Source of the DNA: Ancylomarina sp. DW003
GTDB lineage: Bacteria; Bacteroidota; Bacteroidia; Bacteroidales; Marinifilaceae
NCBI RefSeq assembly: GCF_029029505.1
Contig: NZ_JAKJSD010000002.1
Coordinates: 434,001 to 498,000, forward strand
Reading direction: 5' to 3'
Length of the DNA stretch: 64,000 nucleotides
A program made the position numbers and the translations under genes. Under the pieces are notes generated by a model, which saw only the letters and a program-made list of their open reading frames with translations, did no database searches and was not told the DNA's origin. Shown piece after piece: positions 16,627 to 25,485 of the stretch. How positions within the stretch are numbered: the first letter of the stretch is position 1; every line of letters begins with the position of its first letter.

Positions 16627-17340
16627 ATGTTGCTTATTCGATTCTCATTATTTCTTTTTATTCTTCTACCATCTCTTTCATTTTCGCAAAAGAGTTCAAA
16701 CTACATTAGTTATAGTATGGATAATCAGTCGTATAAAAAAGGTTTACTAACCAAAGCTCATGCCGATTTTTTTTACGATAGAGAACAGGGCGTTTTGGTA
16801 TCCTCATACACTTCACCCAACAAATTTATAAAAGTAAGCAACCGAAAAGGAGAATTAAAACTTTATATACCTAAAACGAATACGGTTACATTCACTCAGG
16901 ATATTACCCTATCGAGTGAAAATGAATTAATTTATTACTTTGCTAATAATCAGCAACAAGATTTAGGATTAGAAAGAGAAGGCTTTACCATGGTAGATTC
17001 TCGTTTAGATGATAAATATCTGATATTTGTTTGGGAAGCACCACAAACAATGCAAACTGTAAAGAAAGTTGAAATTGTTTACGATGGAGATTACCCTATT
17101 TACGCAGCTTATTTTAATCTTGAAGGGGATATCCTTAAGAAAATATATTATTACGACTATTTTGCAACTAACTATTTTAAAATGCCAACTAAGGTGACTG
17201 AAATAAGTTATACGCCAGAACGAGATTCTATTGTTCAACGAACTATATTCTCGAATATAAATGTCACGAATACACCAACCTCATCCTATTTTAACTTTAA
17301 AATCCCTGACAATGCAAAAGTTAGTAAATCTGAACTTTAA
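16627..17340 (+). CDS. Exported LolA-like protein
   Basis: A 237-residue protein with a Sec signal peptide (FSLFLFILLPSLSFS). The mature part is beta-rich with the pattern of the outer-membrane lipoprotein carrier (LolA-like) fold: repeated strands such as KFIKVSNRKGELKLYIP and FMVWEAP-like segments, then VEIVYDGDYPIYAAYF. Clear sequence identity to LolA is not evident, so a carrier role is inference. It starts a run of overlapping genes: yidD begins inside its last 29 bases. A functional tie to membrane-protein or lipoprotein handling is plausible. Confidence 0.5.
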   Translation: MLLIRFSLFLFILLPSLSFSQKSSNYISYSMDNQSYKKGLLTKAHADFFYDREQGVLVSSYTSPNKFIKVSNRKGELKLYIPKTNTVTFTQDITLSSENELIYYFANNQQQDLGLEREGFTMVDSRLDDKYLIFVWEAPQTMQTVKKVEIVYDGDYPIYAAYFNLEGDILKKIYYYDYFATNYFKMPTKVTEISYTPERDSIVQRTIFSNINVTNTPTSSYFNFKIPDNAKVSKSEL

Positions 17341-17806
17341 GCTGGTTCTTCTATTTGTTTTCATTTGCAGTGTTAACACAAATCTGTTTGCACAGACATC
17401 GAAAGAAGCTAATCTTCAGTTGATTCTTAAAACAAAAACCAACACGCTAAATACTCACAAACATCATAGAGATTACATTTATAAAAATGAAAAGAGTTGG
17501 TTAAAAAAATACAACCCCATAAGTTTGGGTTTTGGATCCTTACTCTACCTCTATCAAAACGTATTATCACAACAATTTTCTGCTGACTGCCTTTATCATC
17601 CAACCTGTTCCGATTTTAGTAAAGATGCCATTCGAGAGTATGGTCTAATTAAAGGTGTTTTTTTAAGCTCTGATAGAATATGCAGATGTAATAGAATAGC
17701 CGCTACCAGTATCAACTACTTTAAGTTCGATCAAAAAAGCCGTCATGCACATGACAGTGTAAGCTACTATAAAATTAAACCTATAATAAAGATCGAATCA
17801 AAGTGA
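17312..17806 (+). CDS. yidD: YidD-family membrane-insertion factor with N-terminal export signal
   Basis: A 164-residue protein. Residues 65-140 match YidD: a hydrophobic amphipathic stretch, then CLYHPTCSDFSKDAIREYGLIKG and DRICRCNRI, containing the conserved CxxxPTCS, the Lys-Gly and the RxxRC motifs. YidD (about 75 residues elsewhere) helps the YidC insertase. Here it carries an extra 60 residues that start with a signal peptide or anchor (LVLLFVFICSVNTNLFAQ), which suggests an extracytoplasmic location. ATG 17312 fits the family and export signal; the frame extends upstream inside the neighbouring gene. The stop overlaps the next GTG start (GTGA). Confidence 0.82.
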   Translation: MQKLVNLNFKLVLLFVFICSVNTNLFAQTSKEANLQLILKTKTNTLNTHKHHRDYIYKNEKSWLKKYNPISLGFGSLLYLYQNVLSQQFSADCLYHPTCSDFSKDAIREYGLIKGVFLSSDRICRCNRIAATSINYFKFDQKSRHAHDSVSYYKIKPIIKIESK

Positions 17807-18648
17807 AAAAAATATTCATATTAACCCTATTCTGCATCTTATCATTAAACCTACTAGCTCAATATTCTACAAAACAAAGGTTTGAATTTATTCATCATCT
17901 AATCAAATCAAACGATTTTAAAGAGGCATTAATTGAGCTTAATTACTTAGATGGTAAAACAACTAGCGACAGTTTGTACTATTTAAAAGGTTGGAGCTTG
18001 TATTCTCTTAAACAATTAACAAACTCCGCCGATAATTTCAAGAAAGTCAGTAAACTTTCTACTTTCTACCATAAAAGTCATTTTTTTGCCGCATACAATT
18101 ACGCTCACACTCAAAACTATCAAGAGGCTAAGCAAGTTCTAACTAACATTCAAGCAAATTCAAATCTTCAACAACTAAAAAGCTTTGAATCATCGGGTAT
18201 TGCACTTTTAGAGCGCGATTACGATCTTTTTGAATCTACTCGCATAAATTCAGAAATCATATTACCTGCTTTACAAACCGAGGTTGCTAACCTAAACAAA
18301 TTATACACTTCACTCAAAAATAGAAAACCTAAAAAAATGTGGCTAGCAGGTCTAATGTCAGCCATTATTCCTGGCTCCGGGAAAATGTATGCAGGCAAAA
18401 CAGGAGAAGGTATAGCCTCTTTGCTTATGGTTGGATCAACAGGCTTGGTCACCTGGGAAAATCATAGAAAACTCGGCATCAAAAATTTTAAAACAATTCT
18501 ATTTGGATCGATATTCACTATTTTTTATGTCGGTAATATATATGGCTCAGTATTTTCAGTAAAAATCTCAAACGAAGAGTTTAACCATGAAATGGATCAA
18601 AAAATATTATTTAATATACATATTCCTTTGCGGAACATTTTCAATTAG
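17803..18648 (+). CDS. Exported TPR protein with C-terminal membrane hairpin (paralogue 1)
   Basis: A 281-residue protein starting at GTG 17803, overlapping the yidD stop by four bases. A signal peptide (residues 1-19) precedes helical TPR-like repeats to about residue 170 (FKEALIELNYLDG, LTNSADNFKKVSKL, YQEAKQVLTNIQ). The C-terminal third holds AIIPGSGKMYAGKTGEGIASLLMVGSTGLV and a second hydrophobic stretch, i.e. a membrane hairpin opened by an IPGxGxxYxGK motif. The following gene has the same design, so they are paralogues. The function is unknown; TPRs suggest a scaffold for an assembly at the inner membrane. Confidence 0.7.
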   Translation: MKKIFILTLFCILSLNLLAQYSTKQRFEFIHHLIKSNDFKEALIELNYLDGKTTSDSLYYLKGWSLYSLKQLTNSADNFKKVSKLSTFYHKSHFFAAYNYAHTQNYQEAKQVLTNIQANSNLQQLKSFESSGIALLERDYDLFESTRINSEIILPALQTEVANLNKLYTSLKNRKPKKMWLAGLMSAIIPGSGKMYAGKTGEGIASLLMVGSTGLVTWENHRKLGIKNFKTILFGSIFTIFYVGNIYGSVFSVKISNEEFNHEMDQKILFNIHIPLRNIFN

Positions 18649-19453
18649 TCAAGCTGAAAATAATCAAATTCTAATAAAAGCGGATAGTTTATTCTCTATT
18701 GGAGAGTTTCAATCTGCTGCCATTGAATATGAGCGTTTTCTGTATTTTTCCGATACTGAGCAATCTAATTTTAATTGTTTATACAAGAAAGCTCAATGCT
18801 ACAAATTAACAACTGATTTCGCTAAAGCATGTAAAACACTGGAACGTATCAACCTTTTTCGAGAAAGTATTGATAATTATATTGATATAAAAAGAGAATT
18901 GAGCCTATGCTATTATTTGGATAGCAAACTTCAGAAAGCCCTTATGCAGATCACACAACTTAGGCATAAAGCAAAAAGCCTCCCTAAAGAGACTCAGTTG
19001 GTTGAGATCTTTGTTTTAAATGAAATGAAAAAGTGGAAAGATGCTCAAGAAAAAGCCAAATTGTATGCAAAGCAATACGTTTCTGAAGAAAACAAGAAAC
19101 TTATATCTCTCGAAAAACTAGATTCATTATACTCTAAGAAAAATTTGCCCAAACTAAAATCAATTGAGAAGGCAGAAAATTTATCTCGTTTCATTCCTGG
19201 TGCAGGACAAATATATTGTGGTAAAATAACTGAAGGATCGTTTACTTTTTTATTCAATGGAGCCTTTCTAGCCCTCGGCATTCAGCAAATATTCACTAAA
19301 TTTTATTTTACCGGTTACACGGCCGGATTTGGTGTTCTACATAAAACATATACGGGTAATATGGCGAGAACAAAACATCTAGCCAAGAAAGTAAATCTTG
19401 TTAGACACACCAGTTTTAATGAGTCAATAATTAAATATATGCTGAGTTTATAG
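18587..19453 (+). CDS. Exported TPR protein with C-terminal membrane hairpin (paralogue 2)
   Basis: A 288-residue protein whose start lies 62 bases inside the preceding gene, in another frame. A signal peptide (YLIYIFLCGTFSISQA) leads into TPR-like helices (SIGEFQSAAIEYERFLYF, DFAKACKTLERINLF). The C-terminus has RFIPGAGQIYCGKITEGSF followed by FLFNGAFLALGIQQIF, the same IPGxGxxYxGK hairpin as its neighbour. The long overlap implies strong translational coupling. No enzymatic motif is visible, and its role is unknown beyond probable partnership with YidD and the other TPR protein. Confidence 0.7.
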   Translation: MKWIKKYYLIYIFLCGTFSISQAENNQILIKADSLFSIGEFQSAAIEYERFLYFSDTEQSNFNCLYKKAQCYKLTTDFAKACKTLERINLFRESIDNYIDIKRELSLCYYLDSKLQKALMQITQLRHKAKSLPKETQLVEIFVLNEMKKWKDAQEKAKLYAKQYVSEENKKLISLEKLDSLYSKKNLPKLKSIEKAENLSRFIPGAGQIYCGKITEGSFTFLFNGAFLALGIQQIFTKFYFTGYTAGFGVLHKTYTGNMARTKHLAKKVNLVRHTSFNESIIKYMLSL

Positions 19454-19483
19454 ATAGAATATTTGTATCATTGTTTTTTGAGA

Positions 19484-19798
19484 ATGATAAAAATGAAAAC
19501 AATTATGCATAAACTATTCAAGAAAATAAACTTTTTCAAGTCCTTAGGCTGGTTTGGAAATATAATTCTTAGCATTGGTGTTATACCACAAGTTGTACAA
19601 ACCTGGGAAACTAAAGATGTTAGTAGTTTCAATTGGTCTTTCCTTCTTATGTGGGCCTTTGGTGTGCTTTTTACTTTCATTTATATTCTCGAAGGTGACC
19701 TAAAATCAGGGAAACGACAATATCCTCTCTGGCTCAATTATTTGGTTAATATTATAGCAACTTTTTATTTATGCTATGCTAAAATTATTTACAGCTAA
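19484..19798 (+). CDS. PQ-loop/SemiSWEET-like small membrane protein
   Basis: A 104-residue protein with three helices. GWFGNIILSIGVIPQVVQTW contains the PQ-loop motif, followed by SSFNWSFLLMWAFGVLFTFIY and a third helix near the end. Half-SWEET proteins of this size dimerise to carry sugars; other PQ-loop proteins act in different transport steps, so the substrate is open. The start could be ATG 19484 or 19493; a TTG at 19463 is also in frame. It begins 31 bases after the TPR gene and is followed by the chalcone-isomerase-like gene after 16 bases, so it is probably in the same transcript. Confidence 0.72.
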   Translation: MIKMKTIMHKLFKKINFFKSLGWFGNIILSIGVIPQVVQTWETKDVSSFNWSFLLMWAFGVLFTFIYILEGDLKSGKRQYPLWLNYLVNIIATFYLCYAKIIYS

Positions 19799-19814
19799 AC
19801 TAAAATACAGTAAA

Positions 19815-20366
19815 ATGAAAAAAATTCTCATATCTATAATTCTGGCTTTTTTCAGTTTAAATGCCATATCTCAAAATGAAACTGAAACTTTTCCTCAACT
19901 TCTAAAAGTTGAAAATCAAGATCTTCAACTTAAAGGTACCGGCACCCGAGTAAAGTTATGGATGGATATGTACACTCTTGGTTTATTTGTAATCGATACA
20001 AAACAAGATGTAAATATTCTGGTTGCTGGTAATGAAACGTCTGTAGTTCGTCTAAGTATCATCTCTGGATTAATTACAGCTGAGAAAATGGATAAAGCAA
20101 TTCGCGATGGTTTCAAGAAATCAACTCAAGGCAAAACCGAGCCAATAAAAAATGAAATTGAAGAATTCTTGGCCGTATTTAAGCAAGGTGTAGAGAAAAA
20201 AGATCTATATCAATTCACTTATCAACCCGAAGTAGGAACAATTATTTCAAAAAATGATAAGCAACTTGCAAGCATAAAAGGTTTAGAATTTAAAAAAGCC
20301 CTTTGGGGTATCTGGCTAGGAAAAAATCCAGTGGATAAAAAACTAAAAGCAGCATTGTTGAAATAG
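19815..20366 (+). CDS. Exported chalcone-isomerase-like (CHI-fold) protein
   Basis: A 183-residue protein with a signal peptide (ILISIILAFFSLNAISQ). The mature part has the CHI-like pattern LQLKGTGTRVKLWMDMYTLGLFV, with conserved helices later (AEKMDKAIRDGFKKS) and GLEFKKALWGIWLGKNPVDKK at the end. Bacterial members of this family are periplasmic ligand-binding proteins (fatty acids or hydrophobic compounds are suspected), not flavonoid enzymes. ATG 19815 is chosen because it begins the signal peptide. It ends at a clear terminator, closing the run that began at 16627. Confidence 0.78.
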   Translation: MKKILISIILAFFSLNAISQNETETFPQLLKVENQDLQLKGTGTRVKLWMDMYTLGLFVIDTKQDVNILVAGNETSVVRLSIISGLITAEKMDKAIRDGFKKSTQGKTEPIKNEIEEFLAVFKQGVEKKDLYQFTYQPEVGTIISKNDKQLASIKGLEFKKALWGIWLGKNPVDKKLKAALLK

Positions 20367-20385
20367 AATTTCAACTACAAAATAC

Positions 20386-20419
20386 AGAAACGCAATCAAT
20401 TCCTGATTGCGTTTTTTTT
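20386..20419 (+). terminator. Rho-independent terminator after the CHI-like gene
   Basis: Stem AAACGCAATCA (20388-20398) pairs with TGATTGCGTTT (20404-20414), then a T tract. Confidence 0.88.
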
Positions 20420-20589
20420 ATTCCCAAAGACGTATTTACAAATTAATTTCTATCTTAGTCGCAACTACTATAACAGAATACTCTTGATAAGAGTGTTGAT
20501 TCATAAGTTCATCTAACTGACTTTAAGGCTTTTACCTTAAAGTTTTTTCGTACACCCTACTCTATCTTATTATTAAAAGAAAAACAAAG

Positions 20590-21669
20590 ATGAGCAGATA
20601 TTCGAAAATTGTTGGTTCAGGAAGTTGTATTCCTGAAGTTGAAGTGAAGAACGAAGAATTCTTAAAAAATACATTTTATAATGCCGATGGCAGTCACAAT
20701 GGGCAAGCCACACCCGAAGTGCTTGAAAAATTCTTTAGTATAACTGGTATTGAAGAAAGACGCTATGCTAAAGAAGATCAAAAGGCATCAGATTTGGCTT
20801 ATATCGCTGCAAGCAGAGCGTTAGAATCATCCGGAATCGATAAAGAAAGTCTTGATTATATTCTTGTTGCTCATAATTTCGGCGATGTTTCAGCCAATAC
20901 TGTCACGCCACAGCTCATGCCAAGCCTTGCAGCACGTGTCAAACATTTACTCAAAATCGAAAACCCGCAAACCGTAGCCTACGATATTCTTTTCGGATGT
21001 CCTGGTTGGATTCAAGCCATGATTCAAGCTAACTACTTCATAAAATCGGGCGATGCTAAACGTGTAATGGTTATTGGTGCTGAAACCCTTTCAAGGGTTT
21101 GCGATCCTCACGATAGAGATTCTATGATTTATGCAGATGGTGCTGGGGCTACCATTCTCGAAGGCGTAGAAAGTGATACGCCTACCGGCATACTTTCACA
21201 TTCTGTTCGCACAGATACTTTAAACGAAGCCTACTTTTTATGGTCCGGAGCATCACATAATCCAGATTTTCAGAACAGAGATCGCGATTTCTACATAAAA
21301 ATGCACGGGCATAAAATCTACGAATATGTTATTTCAAATGTGCCGCAATTGGTAAAGGAGAGTATAGAAAAAGCTGGCTTAGGATTAAATGATATCAAAA
21401 AAGTTCTAATCCATCAAGCCAACGAAAAAATGGACGAGGCCATTGCCAAACGCTTATTTCGCTTGTACGGTGAAAGAAAAGTTCCGGAAGATATTATGCC
21501 AATGATTATCAAAAAAATGGGAAATAACTCGGTAGCAACCGTACCTATTCTTTACGATATGATTGCGAAAGGAGAATTGGAAGGTCATGAATTTGAAACA
21601 GGAGATAACCTTATATTCGCATCAGTAGGTGCTGGTATGAGCATTAATGCCTTTGTTTATAAATTTTAG
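20590..21669 (+). CDS. 3-oxoacyl-ACP synthase III-like ketosynthase (FabH family)
   Basis: A 359-residue thiolase-fold enzyme with a full catalytic triad: Cys137 in FGCPGW, His275 in LIHQAN and Asn312 in GNNSVAT. FabH enzymes condense an acyl-CoA with malonyl-ACP to start fatty-acid or polyketide chains. It is about 30-40 residues longer than E. coli FabH, with extra sequence near residues 25-35 and 205-225, so it is a divergent paralogue rather than the housekeeping copy. No fatty-acid, aryl-polyene or other acyl genes are adjacent, so its product is unknown. It is a single-gene unit. Confidence 0.87.
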   Translation: MSRYSKIVGSGSCIPEVEVKNEEFLKNTFYNADGSHNGQATPEVLEKFFSITGIEERRYAKEDQKASDLAYIAASRALESSGIDKESLDYILVAHNFGDVSANTVTPQLMPSLAARVKHLLKIENPQTVAYDILFGCPGWIQAMIQANYFIKSGDAKRVMVIGAETLSRVCDPHDRDSMIYADGAGATILEGVESDTPTGILSHSVRTDTLNEAYFLWSGASHNPDFQNRDRDFYIKMHGHKIYEYVISNVPQLVKESIEKAGLGLNDIKKVLIHQANEKMDEAIAKRLFRLYGERKVPEDIMPMIIKKMGNNSVATVPILYDMIAKGELEGHEFETGDNLIFASVGAGMSINAFVYKF

Positions 21670-21692
21670 AACAATACGAACCTAAATAAACC

Positions 21693-21724
21693 TAAAGCCT
21701 CACGAAAGTGGGGCTTTCTTTTAT
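21693..21724 (+). terminator. Rho-independent terminator after the ketosynthase gene
   Basis: Stem AAAGCCTCAC with GTGGGGCTTT (one G-U pair) around GAAA, then T-rich. Confidence 0.8.
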
Positions 21725-21811
21725 TCATTCTAAACTTGTTAGTTGATAATACTTAAAGATGAAATTCTCCTATCTTGACGATCAAATAATGCGATTAAAA
21801 ATTCACCATAA

Positions 21812-23164
21812 ATGGAAACTCTTTTCAATCTTTCAATGCAATTCTGCCTAATTAGCGCTTGTGTTTTCTTTATTATTTTCATGTATACGAGTTATATTTT
21901 TTATACTGAAAATGAAAAAAAAGCCACGTTTCGTGCTTTGTTAATAGGCCTACTTTTACCTATTCCATATATTATAGCCTGGCATTATAGCTATAATGTT
22001 TTTGCATTAGTCTTGTTTGCTGATATTGTATTAACTGCTCTACTCTTTCTTTATCCATTCAAAACATCTAAAACTATTTGCGACGATATTCCTCTGAATA
22101 AAATTGATGAAAGAAACGTCATGTTTTCGAGAAATGAATTGGTGGTTGATAGTGATGTCTACAAAGCCTACTACGAAAAATATCCTGAGAAGAAAGCATT
22201 AGACGATGCCTTTAGAAATGAAGCTGGTTTATGTAACGAAAAATCCTTATTCAATCATACTTTCGCATTTGCGGCCGCACATGCAAGCTTCTTTGCCGTT
22301 GGGCAATTTAAGAAGGCTGTTGACGGGCAAATTAATCCTAATCAAAAAGAAATTTCATCAGAGAAGATGAGTGCATTTCTAAAGCCTTGGGCCAAAAAAC
22401 TGGGAGCTTTAGATGTAAACTATTGTGAACTTAAAGATTACCATTGGTATTCTCATAAAGGACGCGGAGATGAATATGGCAGCGAAGTAAATAATACACA
22501 TTCGCATGCTATAGCTTTTACGGTTGAAATGACTGAGGAAATGGTACAAGCCGCTCCTCAATCCTCTATTGTAATGGAATCAGCACAACAATATTTAGAT
22601 TCAGGTCGTATTGCCATTCAAATTGCTGAGTTTCTTCGTCATTTAGGTTATTCTGCCAGAGCACATATTGATGGAAACTATCAAGTTGTTTGCCCGCTGG
22701 TCGCACGCGATTCAGGCTTAGGCGAAATAGGTCGTATGGGCTTACTTATGACACCTAAACAAGGCCCTAGAGTAAGATTGGGAGTCGTTACAACTGATTT
22801 TCCACTAAAAACTAAAGACCGAAAAAAATTAAATTACATGTTAGATTTCTGCTTACATTGCAAAAAATGTGCAACTGTCTGCCCAAGTAAATCTATTTCT
22901 TCTGATGAACCTAAATTAGTTGAGGGCGTTAAAAGATGGCAAATTAATTCAGAATCATGTTTTACTTATTGGTGCAAGGCCGGAACTGATTGTGGTCGTT
23001 GTATGGCTGTTTGTCCATACTCTCATCCCGACAATTTGTTGCACAATGCAATCCGATTAGGAATTAAACACTCTCCCCTTTTCAGAAAAATTGCTGCTCC
23101 ACTTGATGATTTCTTTTACGGTAGAAAACCAAAATCTAAGAAACTTCCTGAATGGATGAGGTGA
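21812..23164 (+). CDS. Membrane-anchored reductive-dehalogenase-like iron-sulphur protein
   Basis: A 450-residue protein. Three membrane helices lie at about 8-31, 42-58 and 62-82; the positively charged loop after helix 1 (ENEKKATFR) predicts a cytoplasmic C-terminus. Residues 190-335 resemble the corrinoid domain of reductive dehalogenases (VARDSGLGEIGRMGLLMTP, GPRVRLGVVTTD). Two ferredoxin clusters follow: CLHCKKCATVCP and CX4C...CGRCMAVCP. It resembles RdhA more than the queuosine enzyme QueG, whose GWIGKN motif is absent. There is no Tat signal. Substrate and corrinoid use are unproven. Its TGA stop falls in the first copy of an 8-bp tandem repeat. Confidence 0.75.
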   Translation: METLFNLSMQFCLISACVFFIIFMYTSYIFYTENEKKATFRALLIGLLLPIPYIIAWHYSYNVFALVLFADIVLTALLFLYPFKTSKTICDDIPLNKIDERNVMFSRNELVVDSDVYKAYYEKYPEKKALDDAFRNEAGLCNEKSLFNHTFAFAAAHASFFAVGQFKKAVDGQINPNQKEISSEKMSAFLKPWAKKLGALDVNYCELKDYHWYSHKGRGDEYGSEVNNTHSHAIAFTVEMTEEMVQAAPQSSIVMESAQQYLDSGRIAIQIAEFLRHLGYSARAHIDGNYQVVCPLVARDSGLGEIGRMGLLMTPKQGPRVRLGVVTTDFPLKTKDRKKLNYMLDFCLHCKKCATVCPSKSISSDEPKLVEGVKRWQINSESCFTYWCKAGTDCGRCMAVCPYSHPDNLLHNAIRLGIKHSPLFRKIAAPLDDFFYGRKPKSKKLPEWMR

Positions 23165-23200
23165 TGTGGTGATGTGGTGATGTGGTGATGTGGTGATGTA
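23161..23200. repeat. 8-bp tandem repeat, five copies
   Basis: Five head-to-tail copies of GTGATGTG (last ending in A) from 23161 to 23200. The first copy supplies the stop codon of the reductive-dehalogenase-like gene. Confidence 0.95.
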
Positions 23201-23233
23201 AAAGTAAAAAAACATCTTTTTTTCATCACACTT

Positions 23234-23275
23234 TTAACCTTTAACCTTTAACCTTTAACCTTTAACCTTTAACCT
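23234..23275. repeat. 7-bp tandem repeat, six copies
   Basis: Six perfect copies of TTAACCT. The array covers the stop codon (23262-23264) and the last codons of the minus-strand symporter gene. It lies 33 bases from the 8-bp array. Confidence 0.95.
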
Positions 23276-24710
23276 TTCCACTTCTGATCGTTAGTAAACC
23301 AATAAAGGTTAATACACCATTAAGCATTAACAATTCAAAGCCAAGTTTGAATCCAAACCATTCCATCGAGTTTTGAGAGAATATGTAACATAGAACTGGA
23401 GCTACCAGGCAAACTAATGGCACCCATTTATCTTTTACTTGTATCGAGGTAAATAAACCAAATGCATACAAACCTAACAATGGTCCGTAAGTGTAGCCCG
23501 CTACAGTAAAAATTGCCGAAATAACAGAGTCGTCATTTATGGCTCTAAACACCAAGATAACGATTAGAAGTATAAATGAAAATAACAGATGTGATCGTCT
23601 TCGTAACTTACGGGTTTTTATTTCATCATTCTCATCAGCACCCAATATATCCACTGTAAACGATGTTGTTAATGAAGTTAGAGCTGAATCGGCACTGGAA
23701 TAAGCTGCTGCCATAAGTCCTACAAGAAAAAATAAACCAACAACAGGCCCAAGATGTTGAGTTGCCAGCATAGGGAACAGGTCGTCTCCTCTTTCAGGAA
23801 TTGCAATACCTTCGTGTTGTGCAAAAATTAAAAGTAGAGCTCCAAGCATTAGGAATAACAGGTTGGCCGGAATAAAAGCAAAACCATACCAATACATATT
23901 CTTCTTCGCCTCGCCCAGATTTTTACAACTCAAATTCTTTTGCATCATATCCTGATCAAGTCCTGTCATTACAATCGTAATAAAAGCACCAGTAAAAAAC
24001 TGCTTAAGAAAATGTTGTTTACTACCCCAATCATTAAACTCAAACACCTTTCCATACTCACTCTCCCGAATAGTGCTTATTACTCCGGATATGTTCAGAT
24101 CAAGCTTATCCATTATCAAATGGATACTAATTCCCACCGACAAAAGCATAAACAAAGTTTGGAGGCTATCAGTCCAAATAATCGTCTTAATCCCACCTTT
24201 AAAGGTATAAAGCCATATCAACAGAATTGTAATTAAAACAGTTAATGCAAAAGGTATACCCCATGCATCAAAAACAGTAATCTGGAGCACATTTGCCATC
24301 AAAAATAATCGGAACGAAGCTCCAATAGTTCTCGACAACAAAAAGAATGAAGCTCCTGTTTTATAGGATGTCGAACCAAACCTATCATTCAGATAGGTAT
24401 AAATTGATGTCAGATTCAAGCGGTAGTATAAAGGCAATAAAATATTTGCAACTACAATATAACCTAGCATATATCCCAATACCATTTGCATATACGAAAA
24501 CTCAGTAGATCTGACCCACCCCGGTACCGAAATAAATGTAACACCCGATAAAGATGCTCCAATCATACCAAATGCCACCACATACCAAGGTGACTGTTTA
24601 TTACCAAGGAAAAAGGCTTTATTGTCTGCCTTTCGACTGGTAAAATAAGAAATGCTTAGCAAGAGTGCAAAGTAGCCAACAACTACAATGATAATACTTA
24701 ATGGGGACAT
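23262..24710 (-). CDS. Sodium:solute symporter (SSS family)
   Basis: A 482-residue inner-membrane protein with about 13 helices. SSS signatures are clear: GASLSGVTFISVPGWV in helix 1 and GLMAAAYSSADSALTSLTTS, whose Ala/Ser residues form the sodium site, plus TVAGYTYGPLLGLYAFGLF. It couples Na+ influx to uptake of a sugar, amino acid, sialic acid or similar solute; the substrate cannot be told. The gene ends within a TTAACCT repeat array, so its last residues (GKVKG) are repeat-encoded. It converges with the reductive-dehalogenase-like gene. Confidence 0.9.
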   Translation of the reverse strand: MSPLSIIIVVVGYFALLLSISYFTSRKADNKAFFLGNKQSPWYVVAFGMIGASLSGVTFISVPGWVRSTEFSYMQMVLGYMLGYIVVANILLPLYYRLNLTSIYTYLNDRFGSTSYKTGASFFLLSRTIGASFRLFLMANVLQITVFDAWGIPFALTVLITILLIWLYTFKGGIKTIIWTDSLQTLFMLLSVGISIHLIMDKLDLNISGVISTIRESEYGKVFEFNDWGSKQHFLKQFFTGAFITIVMTGLDQDMMQKNLSCKNLGEAKKNMYWYGFAFIPANLLFLMLGALLLIFAQHEGIAIPERGDDLFPMLATQHLGPVVGLFFLVGLMAAAYSSADSALTSLTTSFTVDILGADENDEIKTRKLRRRSHLLFSFILLIVILVFRAINDDSVISAIFTVAGYTYGPLLGLYAFGLFTSIQVKDKWVPLVCLVAPVLCYIFSQNSMEWFGFKLGFELLMLNGVLTFIGLLTIRSGKVKG

Positions 24711-24864
24711 ACAATCGATTTGAATTTGAGTCTCAAAAATAGAAATTTATATCATCATAATACCATTCGAGAACTTAGGAAGAACAAATTAAAACTAAAA
24801 ATACTTACATTTGAGCTAAGGATCATTTATCAAATCCTTAGAATACTTCGATTAAATACCAAAC

Positions 24865-25485
24865 ATGAATTACGATAATTTCCCATCCAAACTATTAGAA
24901 AATGCCGTTTCAGAATTTTCAAAACTACCTGGAATAGGACGAAAAACAGCTTTAAGATTGGTCTTACATCTTCTCAACCAAAACAAAGAAGAAGTTAGAA
25001 AGTTTGGAAACACGATTATACAACTACGTGAGGAAGTCAAACACTGTAAATCTTGTTTCAATATATCAGATACCAATATTTGTGATATTTGTGCCAGTCC
25101 TAAAAGAGACAAGACAACTATTTGCGTTGTTGAAAGCATTCGTGATGTCATGTCGATTGAACGCACACAACAATACAATGGTATTTATCATGTTTTAGGT
25201 GGTATCATTTCTCCAATGGATGGAATTGGACCAAGCGATCTGCGTATTCAACCCCTAATAGAAAAGGCTGATAAAGAAGATTTAACCGAGATTATTCTGG
25301 CCTTAAGCACAACAATGGAAGGTGATACAACAAATTTCTACTTGTACAAAAAACTTAAACCACATCAGGTTTCTGTAACCACTATTGCCCGAGGGGTTTC
25401 CATTGGTGATGAACTCGAATATACCGATGAAATTACGCTTGGACGATCTCTTCTAAACAGAATGCCATTTGACAAAAGCTTATAA
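24865..25485 (+). CDS. recR: Recombination mediator protein RecR
   Basis: A 206-residue protein with all RecR parts: an N-terminal helix-hairpin-helix ([19 protein letters not shown]), a four-cysteine zinc finger (Cys61, Cys64, Cys73, Cys76), a Toprim domain starting [14 protein letters not shown] and a C-terminal Walker-B-like region ([18 protein letters not shown]). With RecO/RecF it loads RecA on gapped single-stranded DNA. Length and order are those of the family. It is a single gene here, divergent from the symporter. Confidence 0.96.
   Translation: MNYDNFPSKLLENAVSEFSKLPGIGRKTALRLVLHLLNQNKEEVRKFGNTIIQLREEVKHCKSCFNISDTNICDICASPKRDKTTICVVESIRDVMSIERTQQYNGIYHVLGGIISPMDGIGPSDLRIQPLIEKADKEDLTEIILALSTTMEGDTTNFYLYKKLKPHQVSVTTIARGVSIGDELEYTDEITLGRSLLNRMPFDKSL

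Noticed and set aside
23161-23276. CRISPR-like array
   Set aside because: Units are 7 and 8 bp, directly adjacent without spacers, and no cas genes are nearby; these are simple tandem repeats.
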